This document shows positions 24,862 to 33,950 of a stretch of DNA of 64,000 nt, in pieces (position 1 is the first letter of the stretch; every line of letters begins with the position of its first letter). Source of the DNA: Castellaniella daejeonensis (lineage in GTDB: Bacteria > Pseudomonadota > Gammaproteobacteria > Burkholderiales > Burkholderiaceae_B); NCBI RefSeq assembly GCF_039523555.1, contig NZ_BAAAFN010000015.1, positions 620,001 through 684,000 on the forward strand. The letters run 5' to 3'. A program made the translations under genes and the position numbers. Below the pieces are notes generated by a model. It saw nothing but the letters and a program-made list of their open reading frames with translations. It had not been told where the DNA came from and ran no database searches.

Positions 24862-25003
24862 GAAACGCCTCCATGTGCGGTTTTCATCCCCCGATCGGGC
24901 ATCTTTGGCGGCGATCTCCTACAATCGGGAAAATCTGCCGGCGGACTCGGGAATCCGCCGGCGCGGCTGGCGGGACGAACACCGCCCATGCAGGGGGAGG
25001 AAT

Positions 25004-25939
25004 ATGCATTCTAGCTTCATGGATGCCGTGCGTGCGCGCAGCGATCAAGCCATTGCGTCGGGCGACTTGCAGCCTATCCTGGCCGAGCAGGTCGTGATCG
25101 AGGACCAGGGCCTGCCGTTCATCGTCCGCTGGGTGGCTGCCCTGGCCGCCAAGGACGCCGCCAGGGATGGCGCCAGCCGGCCGCAAGCCGCGCAAGGCCA
25201 GCCCACGATCCTGCCGGGCGGGCCGCGCGATCCCGATTTCAATCCTTTCCTGAAACCCGATCCGGCCTTGCTCGTCGGTCCGGTGGGGGAACACCACGTC
25301 GCCATCCTGAACAAGTTTCCCGTGTGTCTCCACCACCTGGTGCTGGCGCGCCGGGCATTTGCCGAGCAGCTCTCGCCGCTGGAGGAAATCGACTTCCAGG
25401 CACTGGCTTTCATCCTGTCGAAAGAAGGCGGCCTGGGGTTCTACAACGGCGGTGCCGCCGCGGGCGCCAGCCAGCGGCACAAGCACGTGCAGTGGATTCC
25501 CGATGCGCCCGGCAACGCGTCGCTGCGCGCCCTGGGGGCCGGCCTGCCGGCGGATCAGGCACAGGGTGCGATCGTCCGCCACCCCGCGCTCGACATGGCG
25601 CATTGCTTCGTGCGCGTGGATGCGGGGCTGGGCGCCGATGCAGGGGCCAGCGCCCGGGCGATGCTGATCGCGTTCGGCCAGGCCTGCGCTGCGCTCGACC
25701 TGCGGCCCGGCGCAGACGGCCTGCTGCCGCCCTGCAACATGCTGGTGGGCGATGGCTGGATGCTGGTGCTGCCGCGCAGCCAGGAACACTTCCAGGGTGT
25801 GTCCCTGAATGCCCTGTCTTTCGGCGGCACGATCTATGTGCGCGATCCCGCCCAGATCGGCGCCATCCGCGCCGCGGGTCCGCTGCGGGCGCTGGCCAGC
25901 GTGGGTGTGCCGGGGCAGGTCTACGCGAAAAACCAGTAG
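25004..25939 (+). CDS. ATP adenylyltransferase / Ap4A phosphorylase-like protein (HIT superfamily)
   Basis: 311 residues from ATG 25004 with an AGGGGGAGG ribosome site. The layout is that of diadenosine tetraphosphate phosphorylases of the yeast APA1/2 and cyanobacterial type: LNKFPVCLHHLVLARR, FYNGGAAAGASQRHKHVQWIP with the histidine-triad active site (HKHVQ), and CNMLVGDGWMLVLPRS near the end. The reaction is phosphorolysis of Ap4A to ADP and ATP. The 3' end overlaps the convergent SpmAB gene by 19 bp. Confidence 0.85.
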   Translation: MHSSFMDAVRARSDQAIASGDLQPILAEQVVIEDQGLPFIVRWVAALAAKDAARDGASRPQAAQGQPTILPGGPRDPDFNPFLKPDPALLVGPVGEHHVAILNKFPVCLHHLVLARRAFAEQLSPLEEIDFQALAFILSKEGGLGFYNGGAAAGASQRHKHVQWIPDAPGNASLRALGAGLPADQAQGAIVRHPALDMAHCFVRVDAGLGADAGASARAMLIAFGQACAALDLRPGADGLLPPCNMLVGDGWMLVLPRSQEHFQGVSLNALSFGGTIYVRDPAQIGAIRAAGPLRALASVGVPGQVYAKNQ

Positions 25940-27150
25940 CACACCCCGATCGAGGCCAGCACGCCGGCCAGGTCCGCCAGCAGGGCGCAGCCCACGGCGT
26001 GGCGCGCGCGCTGGATGCCGACCGCCCCGAAATACACCGCCAGCACGTAGAAAGTCGTCTCGGTGCTGCCCTGTACCGTGGCGGCCAGCAGGGCGGGGAA
26101 GCTGTCCGGCCCGCTGTGCTGCATGGTTTCGATCATCAGCGCGCGCGCCGCGCTGCCGGAAAACGGCTTGACCAGGGCGGTGGGCAGCGCATCGACGAAG
26201 CGCGTGTCCAGCCCGCCCGTATGCACCAGCCAGCGGATGCCGTCCAGCAGCACGTCCAGCGCCCCCGAAGCGCGCAGCACGCCCACCGCGCACAGCATGG
26301 CCACCAGGTAGGGCAGCAGCCCCTTGCAGACGTCGAAGCCGTCCCTGGCGCCTTCGATGAAGCGCTCGTAGACCGGGATGCGTTTCCAGGCGCCGGCGGC
26401 GAGGAAGACGATCAGGATTCCGAACAGCACCAGATTGCCCAGCAGCGACGACAGGGCGGCCACGGCGGCCGCGCTCATCGATGCCAGCAGCGCCATGAAT
26501 CCGCCCAGCAGCAGCGCGCCGCTGCCCAGCCAGGCCAGCACCACGGGGTCGTGCAGCCGCAGGCGCTGCATGAAGGCCACCGACAGCAGCCCCACCAGCG
26601 TCGAGGCCGACGTCGCCAGCAGGATCGGCAGGAACACCAGTGTCGGATCGGCCGCGCCCTGCTGTGCCCGGTACATGAAGATCGTCACCGGCAACAGCGT
26701 CAGCGACGACGAATTCAGCACCAGGAACAGGATCTGCGCATTGCTGGCTGCCTTGGGTTCCGGGTTCAGCGTCTGCAGCGCGTGCATGGCCCGCAGGCCG
26801 ATCGGTGTGGCGGCGTTGTCCAGCCCCAGCGCATTGGCGGCGAAGTTCAGCGTGATCAGTCCCAGGGCCGGGTGCCCGGCCGGCACTTCCGGCATCAGGC
26901 GCCGGAACAGCGGCCCCAGCAGCCTGGCCAGCCCGGCCACCAGCCCGGCCGATTCCGCGATCTTCAGAAAGCCCATCCACAGCGTCAGCGTGCCGAACAG
27001 CAGCAGCATCAGCTTGACCGACAGGTCCGCCATGTCGAACAGGCTGGCGATCAGGCGGGCGAACACGTCCGCATCGCCCAGGACGAGCCACCGGAACAGC
27101 GCGGCCGCCGCCGCGATCAGGAAGAATCCGAGCCAGAGGATGTTCAGCAT
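25921..27150 (-). CDS. Fused SpmA-SpmB (nucleoside recognition/gate domain) membrane protein
   Basis: 409 residues with about 10-12 hydrophobic segments. The N-terminal half resembles spore maturation protein A (FAANALGLDNAATPIGLRAM). The C-terminal half resembles SpmB (PVYERFIEGARDGFDVCKGLLPYLVAML, STETTFYVLAVYFGAVG). The fused form occurs widely in non-sporulating Gram-negatives, where its role is unclear. The start overlaps the end of the lactate dehydrogenase-like gene by 7 bp. Confidence 0.85.
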   Translation of the reverse strand: MLNILWLGFFLIAAAAALFRWLVLGDADVFARLIASLFDMADLSVKLMLLLFGTLTLWMGFLKIAESAGLVAGLARLLGPLFRRLMPEVPAGHPALGLITLNFAANALGLDNAATPIGLRAMHALQTLNPEPKAASNAQILFLVLNSSSLTLLPVTIFMYRAQQGAADPTLVFLPILLATSASTLVGLLSVAFMQRLRLHDPVVLAWLGSGALLLGGFMALLASMSAAAVAALSSLLGNLVLFGILIVFLAAGAWKRIPVYERFIEGARDGFDVCKGLLPYLVAMLCAVGVLRASGALDVLLDGIRWLVHTGGLDTRFVDALPTALVKPFSGSAARALMIETMQHSGPDSFPALLAATVQGSTETTFYVLAVYFGAVGIQRARHAVGCALLADLAGVLASIGVCYWFFA

Positions 27151-28304
27151 GCGGCTTCTGGGTTCACCAGCACGCGGCGATCCACGTCCTGGACCCGTGT
27201 GCGGCCGCAGAAGGCCATGGTCACGTCCAGCTCGTTGGCCATCAGTTCCAGGCAGCGCAGCACGCCGGCCTCGCCGTAGGCGGCCAGGGCATACAGGAAC
27301 GCCCGGCCGATCAGCACGCCGCGCGCGCCCAGCGCCAGGGCGCGCAGCGTATCCTGGCCGCTGCGCACGCCGCCGTCCATCCAGACCTCGATGCGGTCGC
27401 CCACGGCCTGCGCGATGCCCGGCAGGGCGGCGATCGACGAAGGCGCGCCGTCCAGCTGGCGCCCGCCGTGGTTCGACACCACCAGCGCGTCCGCGCCCGC
27501 GTCCACCGCATGGCGGGCATCCTGTTCGTCCATGATGCCCTTCACGATCAGCTTGCCGCCCCAGCGCTCCTTGATCCAGGCCAGATCGTCCCAGTTCAGC
27601 GCGGCGTCGAATTGCTCCGCGGTCCAGGACGCCAGCGAGCGCATGTCCGCCACGCCCTTGGCATGCCCGACGATGTTGCCGAACGCGCGCCGGGGCGTGC
27701 GCAGCATTTCCAGGCACCACTGCGGCTTGAGCGCCAGGTTCGCCAGGTTGGCCAGCGTGGGGCGGGGCGGGGTGGACAGGCCGTTCTTGATGTCCTTGTG
27801 CCGCTGGCCCATCACCTGCAGGTCCAGCGTCACCATCAGGGCCGAGCAGCGCGCCGCGCGGGCGCGGTCGATCAGCCGCCCGATGAAATCCCGGTCGCGC
27901 ATCACGTACAACTGGAACCAGAACGGCCGGCTGGTGCGGGCCGCCACGTCTTCGATCGAGCAGATGCTCATGGTCGACAGCGTGAACGGCACGCCGAAGC
28001 GCTCCGCCGCCCGGGCGGCCAGGATCTCGCCGTCGGCGCGCTGCATGCCCGTCAGCCCCGTCGGCGCCAGGGCCAGCGGCATGGCGACGTCCTCGCCCAG
28101 CAGGCGCGTCCGCAGGCTGCGCCGGGCGATGTCCACCGCCACCCGCTGCCGGAACTTCAGCGCCTGCAGATCGGATTCATTGGCGCGGTAGGTGGACTCG
28201 GTCCAGGACCCTGAATCCATGTAGTCGTAGAACATGCGCGGCACGCGGCGCCTTGCGACGCGGCGGAAATCCTCGACGCAGGTGATCTTGTTCAGGGCGG
28301 GCAA
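27144..28304 (-). CDS. lldD: FMN-dependent alpha-hydroxy acid (L-lactate) dehydrogenase, LldD-like, TTG start
   Basis: 386 residues from TTG 28304 (reads MPALNKITCVEDFRR). GGAG lies 8 bases upstream and family alignment supports this start. FMN-binding and catalytic motifs are present: APTGLTGMQRADGE, STMSICSIEDVA, FWFQLYVMRDR, KGIMDEQDA, and VVSNHGGRQLDGAPSS with the catalytic His, then DGGVRSGQD and ARGVLIGRAFLY. The family oxidises L-lactate or related 2-hydroxy acids and passes electrons to the respiratory chain. Substrate inferred only from overall similarity. Confidence 0.88.
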   Translation of the reverse strand: MPALNKITCVEDFRRVARRRVPRMFYDYMDSGSWTESTYRANESDLQALKFRQRVAVDIARRSLRTRLLGEDVAMPLALAPTGLTGMQRADGEILAARAAERFGVPFTLSTMSICSIEDVAARTSRPFWFQLYVMRDRDFIGRLIDRARAARCSALMVTLDLQVMGQRHKDIKNGLSTPPRPTLANLANLALKPQWCLEMLRTPRRAFGNIVGHAKGVADMRSLASWTAEQFDAALNWDDLAWIKERWGGKLIVKGIMDEQDARHAVDAGADALVVSNHGGRQLDGAPSSIAALPGIAQAVGDRIEVWMDGGVRSGQDTLRALALGARGVLIGRAFLYALAAYGEAGVLRCLELMANELDVTMAFCGRTRVQDVDRRVLVNPEAAC

Positions 28305-28608
28305 GGGGAATCTCCGGAGGACAGGGATTGCGGCGATGCAGGCGATGATACGCTGCGGGTGCAGGCATCGGAAGACAGATCCGGATACAACATCAGGGTA
28401 ATCCCCGATCGGGGGTCGGGTCGGTCCGATCGTTGTTGTGAACTTGCAACGGCTTCCTGGGAAACTGGCCGTTTTGTCCCGCCCAACATGGCGTTTGTCC
28501 CGGATTTTTGATGCAATACCTACAACTTCCCATCGCGGAGTTGGAAGAGCAGCAGCAAGGATGTTGTTGGCCTGCTCTGATTCACACAAATCTACGGAGA
28601 TTTCTTAC
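28305..28608. other. 304-bp divergent intergenic region between lldD-like and porin
   Basis: No gene seen. It holds a perfect 12-bp palindrome CCCCGATCGGGG (28403-28414) that could be an operator or hairpin, and the porin ribosome site CGGAGA just before 28609. No confident -35/-10 pair was found. Confidence 0.5.
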
Positions 28609-29760
28609 ATGAAAAAGACTCTGCTCGCTGCTGCTCTGCTGGCCGGCTTTGCCACCGCTGGCGTTGCTCAAGCAGAAACGTCCGTGACGCTGTACGGTAT
28701 CCTGGATACCGGCTACGGCTACCAAAGCTACAAGTACGACCGTGGTGGTATTGACGCCACCTCCAAGTCTTCCGGTCTGCGCAGCGGCACCGTCAACGGT
28801 AACCGTTTCGGCCTGAAGGGCTCCGAAGACCTGGGCGACGGCCTGCGCGCCATCTTCCAACTGGAACAAGGTTTCGACCTGGGTAACGGTCAGGGTTCCT
28901 CCAGCCGCCAGTTCCACCGCCAAGCCTTCGTCGGTCTGTCCAGCGACAGCTGGGGTACCTTCACCATGGGTCGCCAGTACAGCGCCGGCGTTGAAGTCGG
29001 TAACCTGATCGTCAACGGCTGGAATCTCGGTGACGTGGATAAGGTATTCGGCGGCACGGGTTATGGCAACCGTATCGACAACTCCTTCAAGTACGTGACG
29101 CCTGATTTCGCGGGTTTCAAGTTCGTTGCTCTGTATGGCTCCGAAGGCTCTGATGCGATTGATCGTGTCAATGGCCAAGGCTGGGCTGCTGTCCCGTCCA
29201 TTTGGGATGGTTCTGAGATTACCGACGCCGAACCGGCTTCCCGTGAGCGTACCTCCCGTACGTCCGTGGGTCTGATGTACGCCAATGGCCCGATCAGCGC
29301 TGGTGCCAGCTATGATCGTAGCGGCCAGACGAAGAACGAAAAGGCTATTACCAGCTGGAACCTCAATGCCGCCTATGACTTCGAGGTTGTGAAGCTGGGT
29401 CTGGCCTACGGTCAAGACCGCAATGGCAAGCTGGGTTGGGCCTCGGGTGTCGACGGTCTGGATAGTGCGCCGAGCGTTGCATTCACTGACTTCAAGTCGA
29501 ACAACTACCACGTTGGTCTGAGCGCCCCCATCGGTGGCGGCACCCTGTACGCTGGCTGGAGCTACTCCACTTCCAACCTGGACGACAGCGACAAGCTGGG
29601 CGACGATGCTGGCAACATCAGCACCTATCAGATCAACTACTTCTACCCCCTGTCCAAGCGCACCGGTGTCTACACGTACGCTTCGTACGGCAAGAACCTG
29701 GGTTACGTGCGTGACCTGAAGGGTACCGAAGCCGGTATCGGCCTGAACCACAAGTTCTAA
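28609..29760 (+). CDS. General outer-membrane porin, Burkholderiales type
   Basis: 383 residues. The signal peptide is MKKTLLAAALLAGFATAGVAQA, and the mature protein begins ETSVTLYGILDTGYGY. A 16-strand trimeric porin is expected. Typical pieces are NRFGLKGSEDLGDGLRAIFQLE, FHRQAFVGLSSDSWGTFTMGRQ with the start of loop 3, and a C-terminal strand ending in Phe (GIGLNHKF) that BAM recognises. Codon use is visibly more biased than in neighbours (CTGGGT, GGT and CGT preferred), suggesting high expression. Similar genes are OmpQ/BP0840-type porins of Bordetella. Confidence 0.93.
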   Translation: MKKTLLAAALLAGFATAGVAQAETSVTLYGILDTGYGYQSYKYDRGGIDATSKSSGLRSGTVNGNRFGLKGSEDLGDGLRAIFQLEQGFDLGNGQGSSSRQFHRQAFVGLSSDSWGTFTMGRQYSAGVEVGNLIVNGWNLGDVDKVFGGTGYGNRIDNSFKYVTPDFAGFKFVALYGSEGSDAIDRVNGQGWAAVPSIWDGSEITDAEPASRERTSRTSVGLMYANGPISAGASYDRSGQTKNEKAITSWNLNAAYDFEVVKLGLAYGQDRNGKLGWASGVDGLDSAPSVAFTDFKSNNYHVGLSAPIGGGTLYAGWSYSTSNLDDSDKLGDDAGNISTYQINYFYPLSKRTGVYTYASYGKNLGYVRDLKGTEAGIGLNHKF

Positions 29761-30074
29761 TCGTTTCGCGTGGCTGGTCCACGCTGGCGATGCGGCCCGG
29801 TTCGCCGGGCCGTCACGAACTGCGGGGACTTCGGTCCCCGATGCAAAAAACCACCCCTCGGGGTGGTTTTTTGCATTCTGGGCCATGACGGATGAATGCC
29901 GCCTCTTGTGACACCCGATTATCAACAAAAATGGAAAAATGAATTAGCTTCAGCCCTGTTTATCCCAGTACAGCAAAAGCGCACACTGTTTCCATCAGAG
30001 CAGGACATGACTCGCCAAATGTGAAACCGGCGAATCCTGTTCTTTCACAAACACCTGTACTGAAGGAAACCATC
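29761..30074. other. 314-bp intergenic region between porin and DUF4148 gene
   Basis: The first ~115 bp hold four consecutive hairpins: 29768-29784 (GCGTGG/CCACGC), 29793-29812 (CGGCCCGG-TTCG-CCGGGCCG), 29823-29840 (CGGGGAC-TTCG-GTCCCCG) and the terminator at 29841-29876. The remaining ~200 bp are AT-rich and probably hold the promoter of the DUF4148 gene. No further gene is seen. Confidence 0.65.
29841..29876. terminator. Strong bidirectional-looking terminator after the porin
   Basis: A near-perfect inverted repeat reads ATGCAAAAAACCACCCC - TC - then GGGGTGG, TTTTTT, GCAT. The GC stem is CCACCCC/GGGGTGG, with A6 before and T6 after. Confidence 0.9.
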
Positions 30075-30389
30075 ATGAAAGTCGCCACTGCTGCCTCCAT
30101 CGCCCTGCTGTCCCTGGGCCTTGCTTCTGCCGGCATCGCCCGGGCCGATCAGGCCAACTATCCGGAAATCGTGACGCCCAGCACGCAATCCCGTGCGGAT
30201 ATCGTCCAGGCGCTGCGCATGGCCCAATCCCAAGGCCTGGTCGTCGTGGGCGAGCAAACCAGCTATCCCGGATCGCAGGCCGGTGATCAGGCACTGACCC
30301 GCGCCCAGGTCCTGAACGAGCTGAACCAGGCCAAGAGCGCCGGCCTGCTGACCATCGGTGACAACGGCCAGTATCCCCGCACACTGTAA
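30075..30389 (+). CDS. Small exported DUF4148-type protein
   Basis: 104 residues from ATG 30075, preceded by GAAGGAA. Signal peptide: MKVATAASIALLSLGLASAGIARA. The mature part holds two short similar helices, SRADIVQALRMAQSQGLVVVGE and TRAQVLNELNQAKSAGLLTIGD, each followed by a YPG/YPR segment. This duplicated pattern is that of DUF4148, common as small periplasmic proteins in Burkholderiales and of unknown function. Confidence 0.8.
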   Translation: MKVATAASIALLSLGLASAGIARADQANYPEIVTPSTQSRADIVQALRMAQSQGLVVVGEQTSYPGSQAGDQALTRAQVLNELNQAKSAGLLTIGDNGQYPRTL

Positions 30390-30433
30390 TACCGTGGTCT
30401 CACGCTGGAAGACAGCGAGAGTCCATCTGGTCG

Positions 30434-30470
30434 AAAAGCCTGCCGCGCATTTGCGCGGCAGGCTTTTTTT
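30434..30470 (+). terminator. Rho-independent terminator after the DUF4148 gene
   Basis: AAAAGCCTGCCGCGC - ATTT - GCGCGGCAGGC followed by seven T. An 11-bp GC-rich stem with a tight loop. Confidence 0.92.
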
Positions 30471-30681
30471 GCAGAGTGCGCCTGCTTCGTCCTGCGCAGG
30501 AGTGCCCGCGCCGTCCTTCGGTCTGCACGAAGACACGTGCATTTTCAGGTGCTTGAAAGGCATCCCGTGATCTTCTGAAATTCTTGATCTCGAATATGTT
30601 TCCACCCCGGGTTTTCCCGGCGATCGGGCTTGTCGAAATGCTACAATCCCACAGTTTGATCTTCTGGAACAGGGGCTGCTC

Positions 30682-31041
30682 ATGAATCTGGCACAGTACT
30701 TTCCCGTGCTGCTTTTCATCATCGTCGCCACGCTGATCGGCGCGGCCCTGCTGGGCGCGGGCCGTCTGCTGGGCAGGAACGTGCCAGACGCCGAAAAGCT
30801 CTCGGCCTACGAATGCGGTTTCGAGGCCTTCGGCGATTCGCGTATGAAGTTCGACGTGCGCTACTACCTGGTGGCCATCCTGTTCATCATGTTCGACCTG
30901 GAAATCGCCTTCCTCTTCCCCTGGGCCATGGCCAATGGCGTGGTGGGCATGGTGGGTTTCTGGACGGTCGCCATCTTCCTCGGCGTGCTGACGGTCGGCT
31001 TCATCTACGAATGGCGGCGCGGCGCGCTGGATTGGGAATAA
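30682..31041 (+). CDS. nuoA: NADH-quinone oxidoreductase subunit A
   Basis: First gene of the complex I operon. 119 residues, three transmembrane helices. It has the conserved KLSAYECGFEAFGDSRMKFDVRYYLVAILFIMFDLE region, whose Cys-Gly loop and Asp-Leu-Glu are diagnostic. Membrane-arm subunit near the quinone site. A TACAAT hexamer at 30642-30647 is a possible -10, without a good -35. Confidence 0.96.
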   Translation: MNLAQYFPVLLFIIVATLIGAALLGAGRLLGRNVPDAEKLSAYECGFEAFGDSRMKFDVRYYLVAILFIMFDLEIAFLFPWAMANGVVGMVGFWTVAIFLGVLTVGFIYEWRRGALDWE

Positions 31042-31054
31042 ACGGGGGTTCATC

Positions 31055-31531
31055 ATGGCTATCGAAGGTGTCATGGACAAAGGCTTCATCACCACCAGCG
31101 CGGACAAGTTCCTGAACTGGGCAAAGACGGGCTCGCTGTGGCCCATGACGTTCGGCCTGGCCTGTTGCGCGGTCGAGATGATGCACGCCGGCGCGGCGCG
31201 CTACGACCTGGATCAGTTCGGCATCATTTTCCGCCCCAGCCCGCGCCAGTCCGACCTGATGATCGTGGCCGGCACGCTGTGCAACAAAATGGCCCCGGCC
31301 CTGCGCAAGGTCTACGACCAGATGCCCGAACCCCGCTGGGTGGTGTCCATGGGGTCCTGTGCCAATGGCGGCGGCTATTACCACTACTCCTACTCCGTCG
31401 TGCGCGGCTGCGACCGCATCGTGCCGGTGGACGTCTACGTGCCGGGCTGCCCGCCCACGGCCGAAGCTCTGGTCTACGGCTTGCTGCAGATGCAGAACAA
31501 GATCCGCCTGACCAACACCATCGCCCGCTAG
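31055..31531 (+). CDS. nuoB: NADH-quinone oxidoreductase subunit B
   Basis: 158 residues. Carries the N2 [4Fe-4S] cluster that reduces quinone. Cluster ligands are visible in MTFGLACCAVEMMH, MGSCANGGGYYHYSYSVVRGCD and VPGCPPTAEAL. Peripheral arm. Confidence 0.97.
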   Translation: MAIEGVMDKGFITTSADKFLNWAKTGSLWPMTFGLACCAVEMMHAGAARYDLDQFGIIFRPSPRQSDLMIVAGTLCNKMAPALRKVYDQMPEPRWVVSMGSCANGGGYYHYSYSVVRGCDRIVPVDVYVPGCPPTAEALVYGLLQMQNKIRLTNTIAR

Positions 31532-31570
31532 GCACCGCCCGGCGCCGTCCAACACCGCTGATACAACGCT

Positions 31571-32185
31571 ATGACACGGCTACAGACTTTAGACACGAAT
31601 CTGCGCGCGGTCCTGGGGGCCTCGGCCGATCTGACCGAGGACCGGGGCGAACTGACGCTGCAGGTGCCCGCCGACGCCTGGGTGGAAACCTGCCGCGTGC
31701 TGCGCGACCACGCCAGTCTGCGCTTCGAAACCTGCATCGACCTCTGCGGGGTCGACTTTTCCGCCTGGAAGGCGCCCACCTACGACGCGTCCCATGCCCG
31801 GCATCCCCAGCGCTTCGCCGTGGTGATCCACCTGCTGTCGGTGACGCACAACTGGCGCCTGCGGGTGCGGGCATACACGCCCGACGACGACTTTCCGGTG
31901 ATTGCCTCGCTGGTCGACATCTGGCCCGCGGTCAACTGGTACGAGCGCGAAGCCTTCGACCTTTTCGGCATCGTCTTCGAAGGCCATCCCGACCTGCGCC
32001 GCATCCTGACGGACTATGGCTTCATCGGCCATCCGTTCCGCAAGGATTTCCCGATTTTCGGCCACGTGGAAATGCGCTACGACCCCGAACAGAAGCGCGT
32101 CATTTATCAACCGGTCACGATCGAGCCGCGCGAGATCACCCCGCGCGTCGTGCGCGAGGATCACTACGGAATAGAGCGGTACTGA
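31571..32185 (+). CDS. nuoC: NADH-quinone oxidoreductase subunit C
   Basis: 204 residues, separate from NuoD (in E. coli the two are fused). Conserved C-terminal block: WYEREAFDLFGIVFEGHPDLRRILTDYGFIGHPFRKDFP read across two parts, then YDPEQKRVIYQPVTIEPREITPR. Hydrophilic connecting subunit. One base separates its stop from nuoD. Confidence 0.96.
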   Translation: MTRLQTLDTNLRAVLGASADLTEDRGELTLQVPADAWVETCRVLRDHASLRFETCIDLCGVDFSAWKAPTYDASHARHPQRFAVVIHLLSVTHNWRLRVRAYTPDDDFPVIASLVDIWPAVNWYEREAFDLFGIVFEGHPDLRRILTDYGFIGHPFRKDFPIFGHVEMRYDPEQKRVIYQPVTIEPREITPRVVREDHYGIERY

Positions 32186-32186
32186 T

Positions 32187-33440
32187 ATGGCAGAGATCCA
32201 GAATTACAACCTGAACTTCGGCCCGCAGCACCCGGCCGCGCACGGGGTGTTGCGCCTGGTGCTCGAACTCGACGGCGAAGTCGTCCAGCGGGCCGACCCG
32301 CACATCGGACTGCTGCACCGGGCCACCGAAAAACTGGCCGAAACCCGCACGTTCCTGCAGACGCTGCCCTACATGGACCGTCTGGACTACGTGTCCATGA
32401 TGTGCAACGAGCACGCCTACTGCATGGCCGTGGAAAAGCTGCTGGGTATCGAAATCCCGTTGCGCGCGCAGTACATCCGCGTCATGTTCGACGAGATCAC
32501 GCGCATCCTGAACCACCTGATGTCGCTCGGTTCGCACGCGCTGGATGTGGGCGCCATGGCGGTGTTCCTGTACGCCTTCCGCGAACGCGAGGACCTGATG
32601 GACTGCTACGAGGCGGTTTCGGGCGCGCGCATGCACGCGGCCTACTACCGTCCGGGCGGTGTGTACCGCGACCTGCCCGACACCATGCCGCAGTACAAGG
32701 GCTCCAAGTACCGTTCCGACAAGGAACTGCGCGCCATGAACGAATCGCGTTCGGGTTCGCTGCTGGATTTCATCGAAGACTTCACCAACCGCTTCCCGGC
32801 CTGTGTCGACGAATACGAAGTCCTGCTGACGGACAATCGCATCTGGAAGCAGCGCCTGGTCGATGTCGGCGTGGTCTCGCCTGAACGCGCCCTGGCGCTG
32901 GGTTTCACGGGCCCCATGCTGCGCGGCTCCGGCGTCGAATGGGACCTGCGCAAGAAGCAGCCCTACGAAGTCTACGACCGCCTGGAATTCGACATTCCCG
33001 TGGGCAAGAACGGCGACTGCTACGACCGCTATCTGTGCCGCATCGCGGAAATGCGTGAATCCAACCGCATCATCCGCCAGTGCGTGGAATGGCTGCGCAA
33101 CAACCCCGGCCCGGTCATCACCGACAACCACAAGGTCGCCCCGCCCAAGCGCGAACGCATGAAGACGGGCATGGAAGACCTGATCCACCACTTCAAGCTC
33201 TTCACCGAGGGCATGCACGTTCCCGAAGGCGAAGCCTACGCCGCCGTGGAACACCCCAAGGGCGAATTCGGCATCTACCTGGTGTCCGACGGGGCCAACA
33301 AGCCCTACCGCCTGAAGATCCGCGCGCCGGGCTTTGCCCACCTGCAATCGCTCGAGGAAATGTCCAAGGGCCACATGATCGCCGACGTGGTCACCATCAT
33401 CGGGACCCAGGACATCGTGTTCGGCGAAATCGATCGCTAG
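32187..33440 (+). CDS. nuoD: NADH-quinone oxidoreductase subunit D
   Basis: 417 residues (49-kDa subunit) that lines the quinone pocket. It starts IQNYNLNFGPQHPAAHGVLRLVLE; the FGPQHPAAHG motif contains the quinone-proximal His. RADPHIGLLHRATEKL and the C-terminal GEFGIYLVSDG and DIVFGEIDR are conserved. Related to the large subunit of NiFe hydrogenases. Confidence 0.97.
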   Translation: MAEIQNYNLNFGPQHPAAHGVLRLVLELDGEVVQRADPHIGLLHRATEKLAETRTFLQTLPYMDRLDYVSMMCNEHAYCMAVEKLLGIEIPLRAQYIRVMFDEITRILNHLMSLGSHALDVGAMAVFLYAFREREDLMDCYEAVSGARMHAAYYRPGGVYRDLPDTMPQYKGSKYRSDKELRAMNESRSGSLLDFIEDFTNRFPACVDEYEVLLTDNRIWKQRLVDVGVVSPERALALGFTGPMLRGSGVEWDLRKKQPYEVYDRLEFDIPVGKNGDCYDRYLCRIAEMRESNRIIRQCVEWLRNNPGPVITDNHKVAPPKRERMKTGMEDLIHHFKLFTEGMHVPEGEAYAAVEHPKGEFGIYLVSDGANKPYRLKIRAPGFAHLQSLEEMSKGHMIADVVTIIGTQDIVFGEIDR

Positions 33441-33464
33441 CCGGACATCAAAGGGAATCTGATT

Positions 33465-33950
33465 ATGCTGCTTTCCGAACAAGCCTACCGGGACATCGAC
33501 CGGGAAATCGCCAAGTATCCGGCGGACCAGAAGCAGTCCGCCGTGATGGCGGCGCTGACGATCGCCCAGGGCGAGAAGGGCTGGGTGTCTCCGGACGTGA
33601 TCCGCGACGTGGCCGCCTATCTGGGCATGCCGCCGGTCGCCGTCCAGGAAGTCGCGACCTTCTACAACATGTACAACACCAAGCCGGTGGGCCGCTACAC
33701 GCTGACCATCTGCACCAATCTGCCCTGTGCGCTCCAGGGCGCCACGCAGGCGGCCGAACACCTCAAGCGCAAGCTGGGCATCGATTTCCACGAAACCACG
33801 CCGGACGGCCTGTTCACCCTGGTCGAGGGCGAATGCATGGGCGCGTGCGGCGACGCGCCGGTGATGCTGGCCAACGGCACGCACATGTGCTGCCGGATGC
33901 AGCCGGAAAAGATCGATGCCCTGATTGGTGAACTGAAGGAATCCGCATGA
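33465..33950 (+). CDS. nuoE: NADH-quinone oxidoreductase subunit E
   Basis: 161 residues. Thioredoxin-like [2Fe-2S] (N1a) protein of the NADH module. Cluster cysteines lie in TICTNLPCALQG and EGECMGACGDAPVM. AAGGGA precedes the ATG. The stop overlaps the nuoF start (ATGA). Confidence 0.96.
   Translation: MLLSEQAYRDIDREIAKYPADQKQSAVMAALTIAQGEKGWVSPDVIRDVAAYLGMPPVAVQEVATFYNMYNTKPVGRYTLTICTNLPCALQGATQAAEHLKRKLGIDFHETTPDGLFTLVEGECMGACGDAPVMLANGTHMCCRMQPEKIDALIGELKESA

Noticed and set aside
28582..29928. 448-codon minus-strand frame opposite the porin
   Set aside because: Mirror of the porin's biased codon use. It runs through the terminator hairpins and has no domain.
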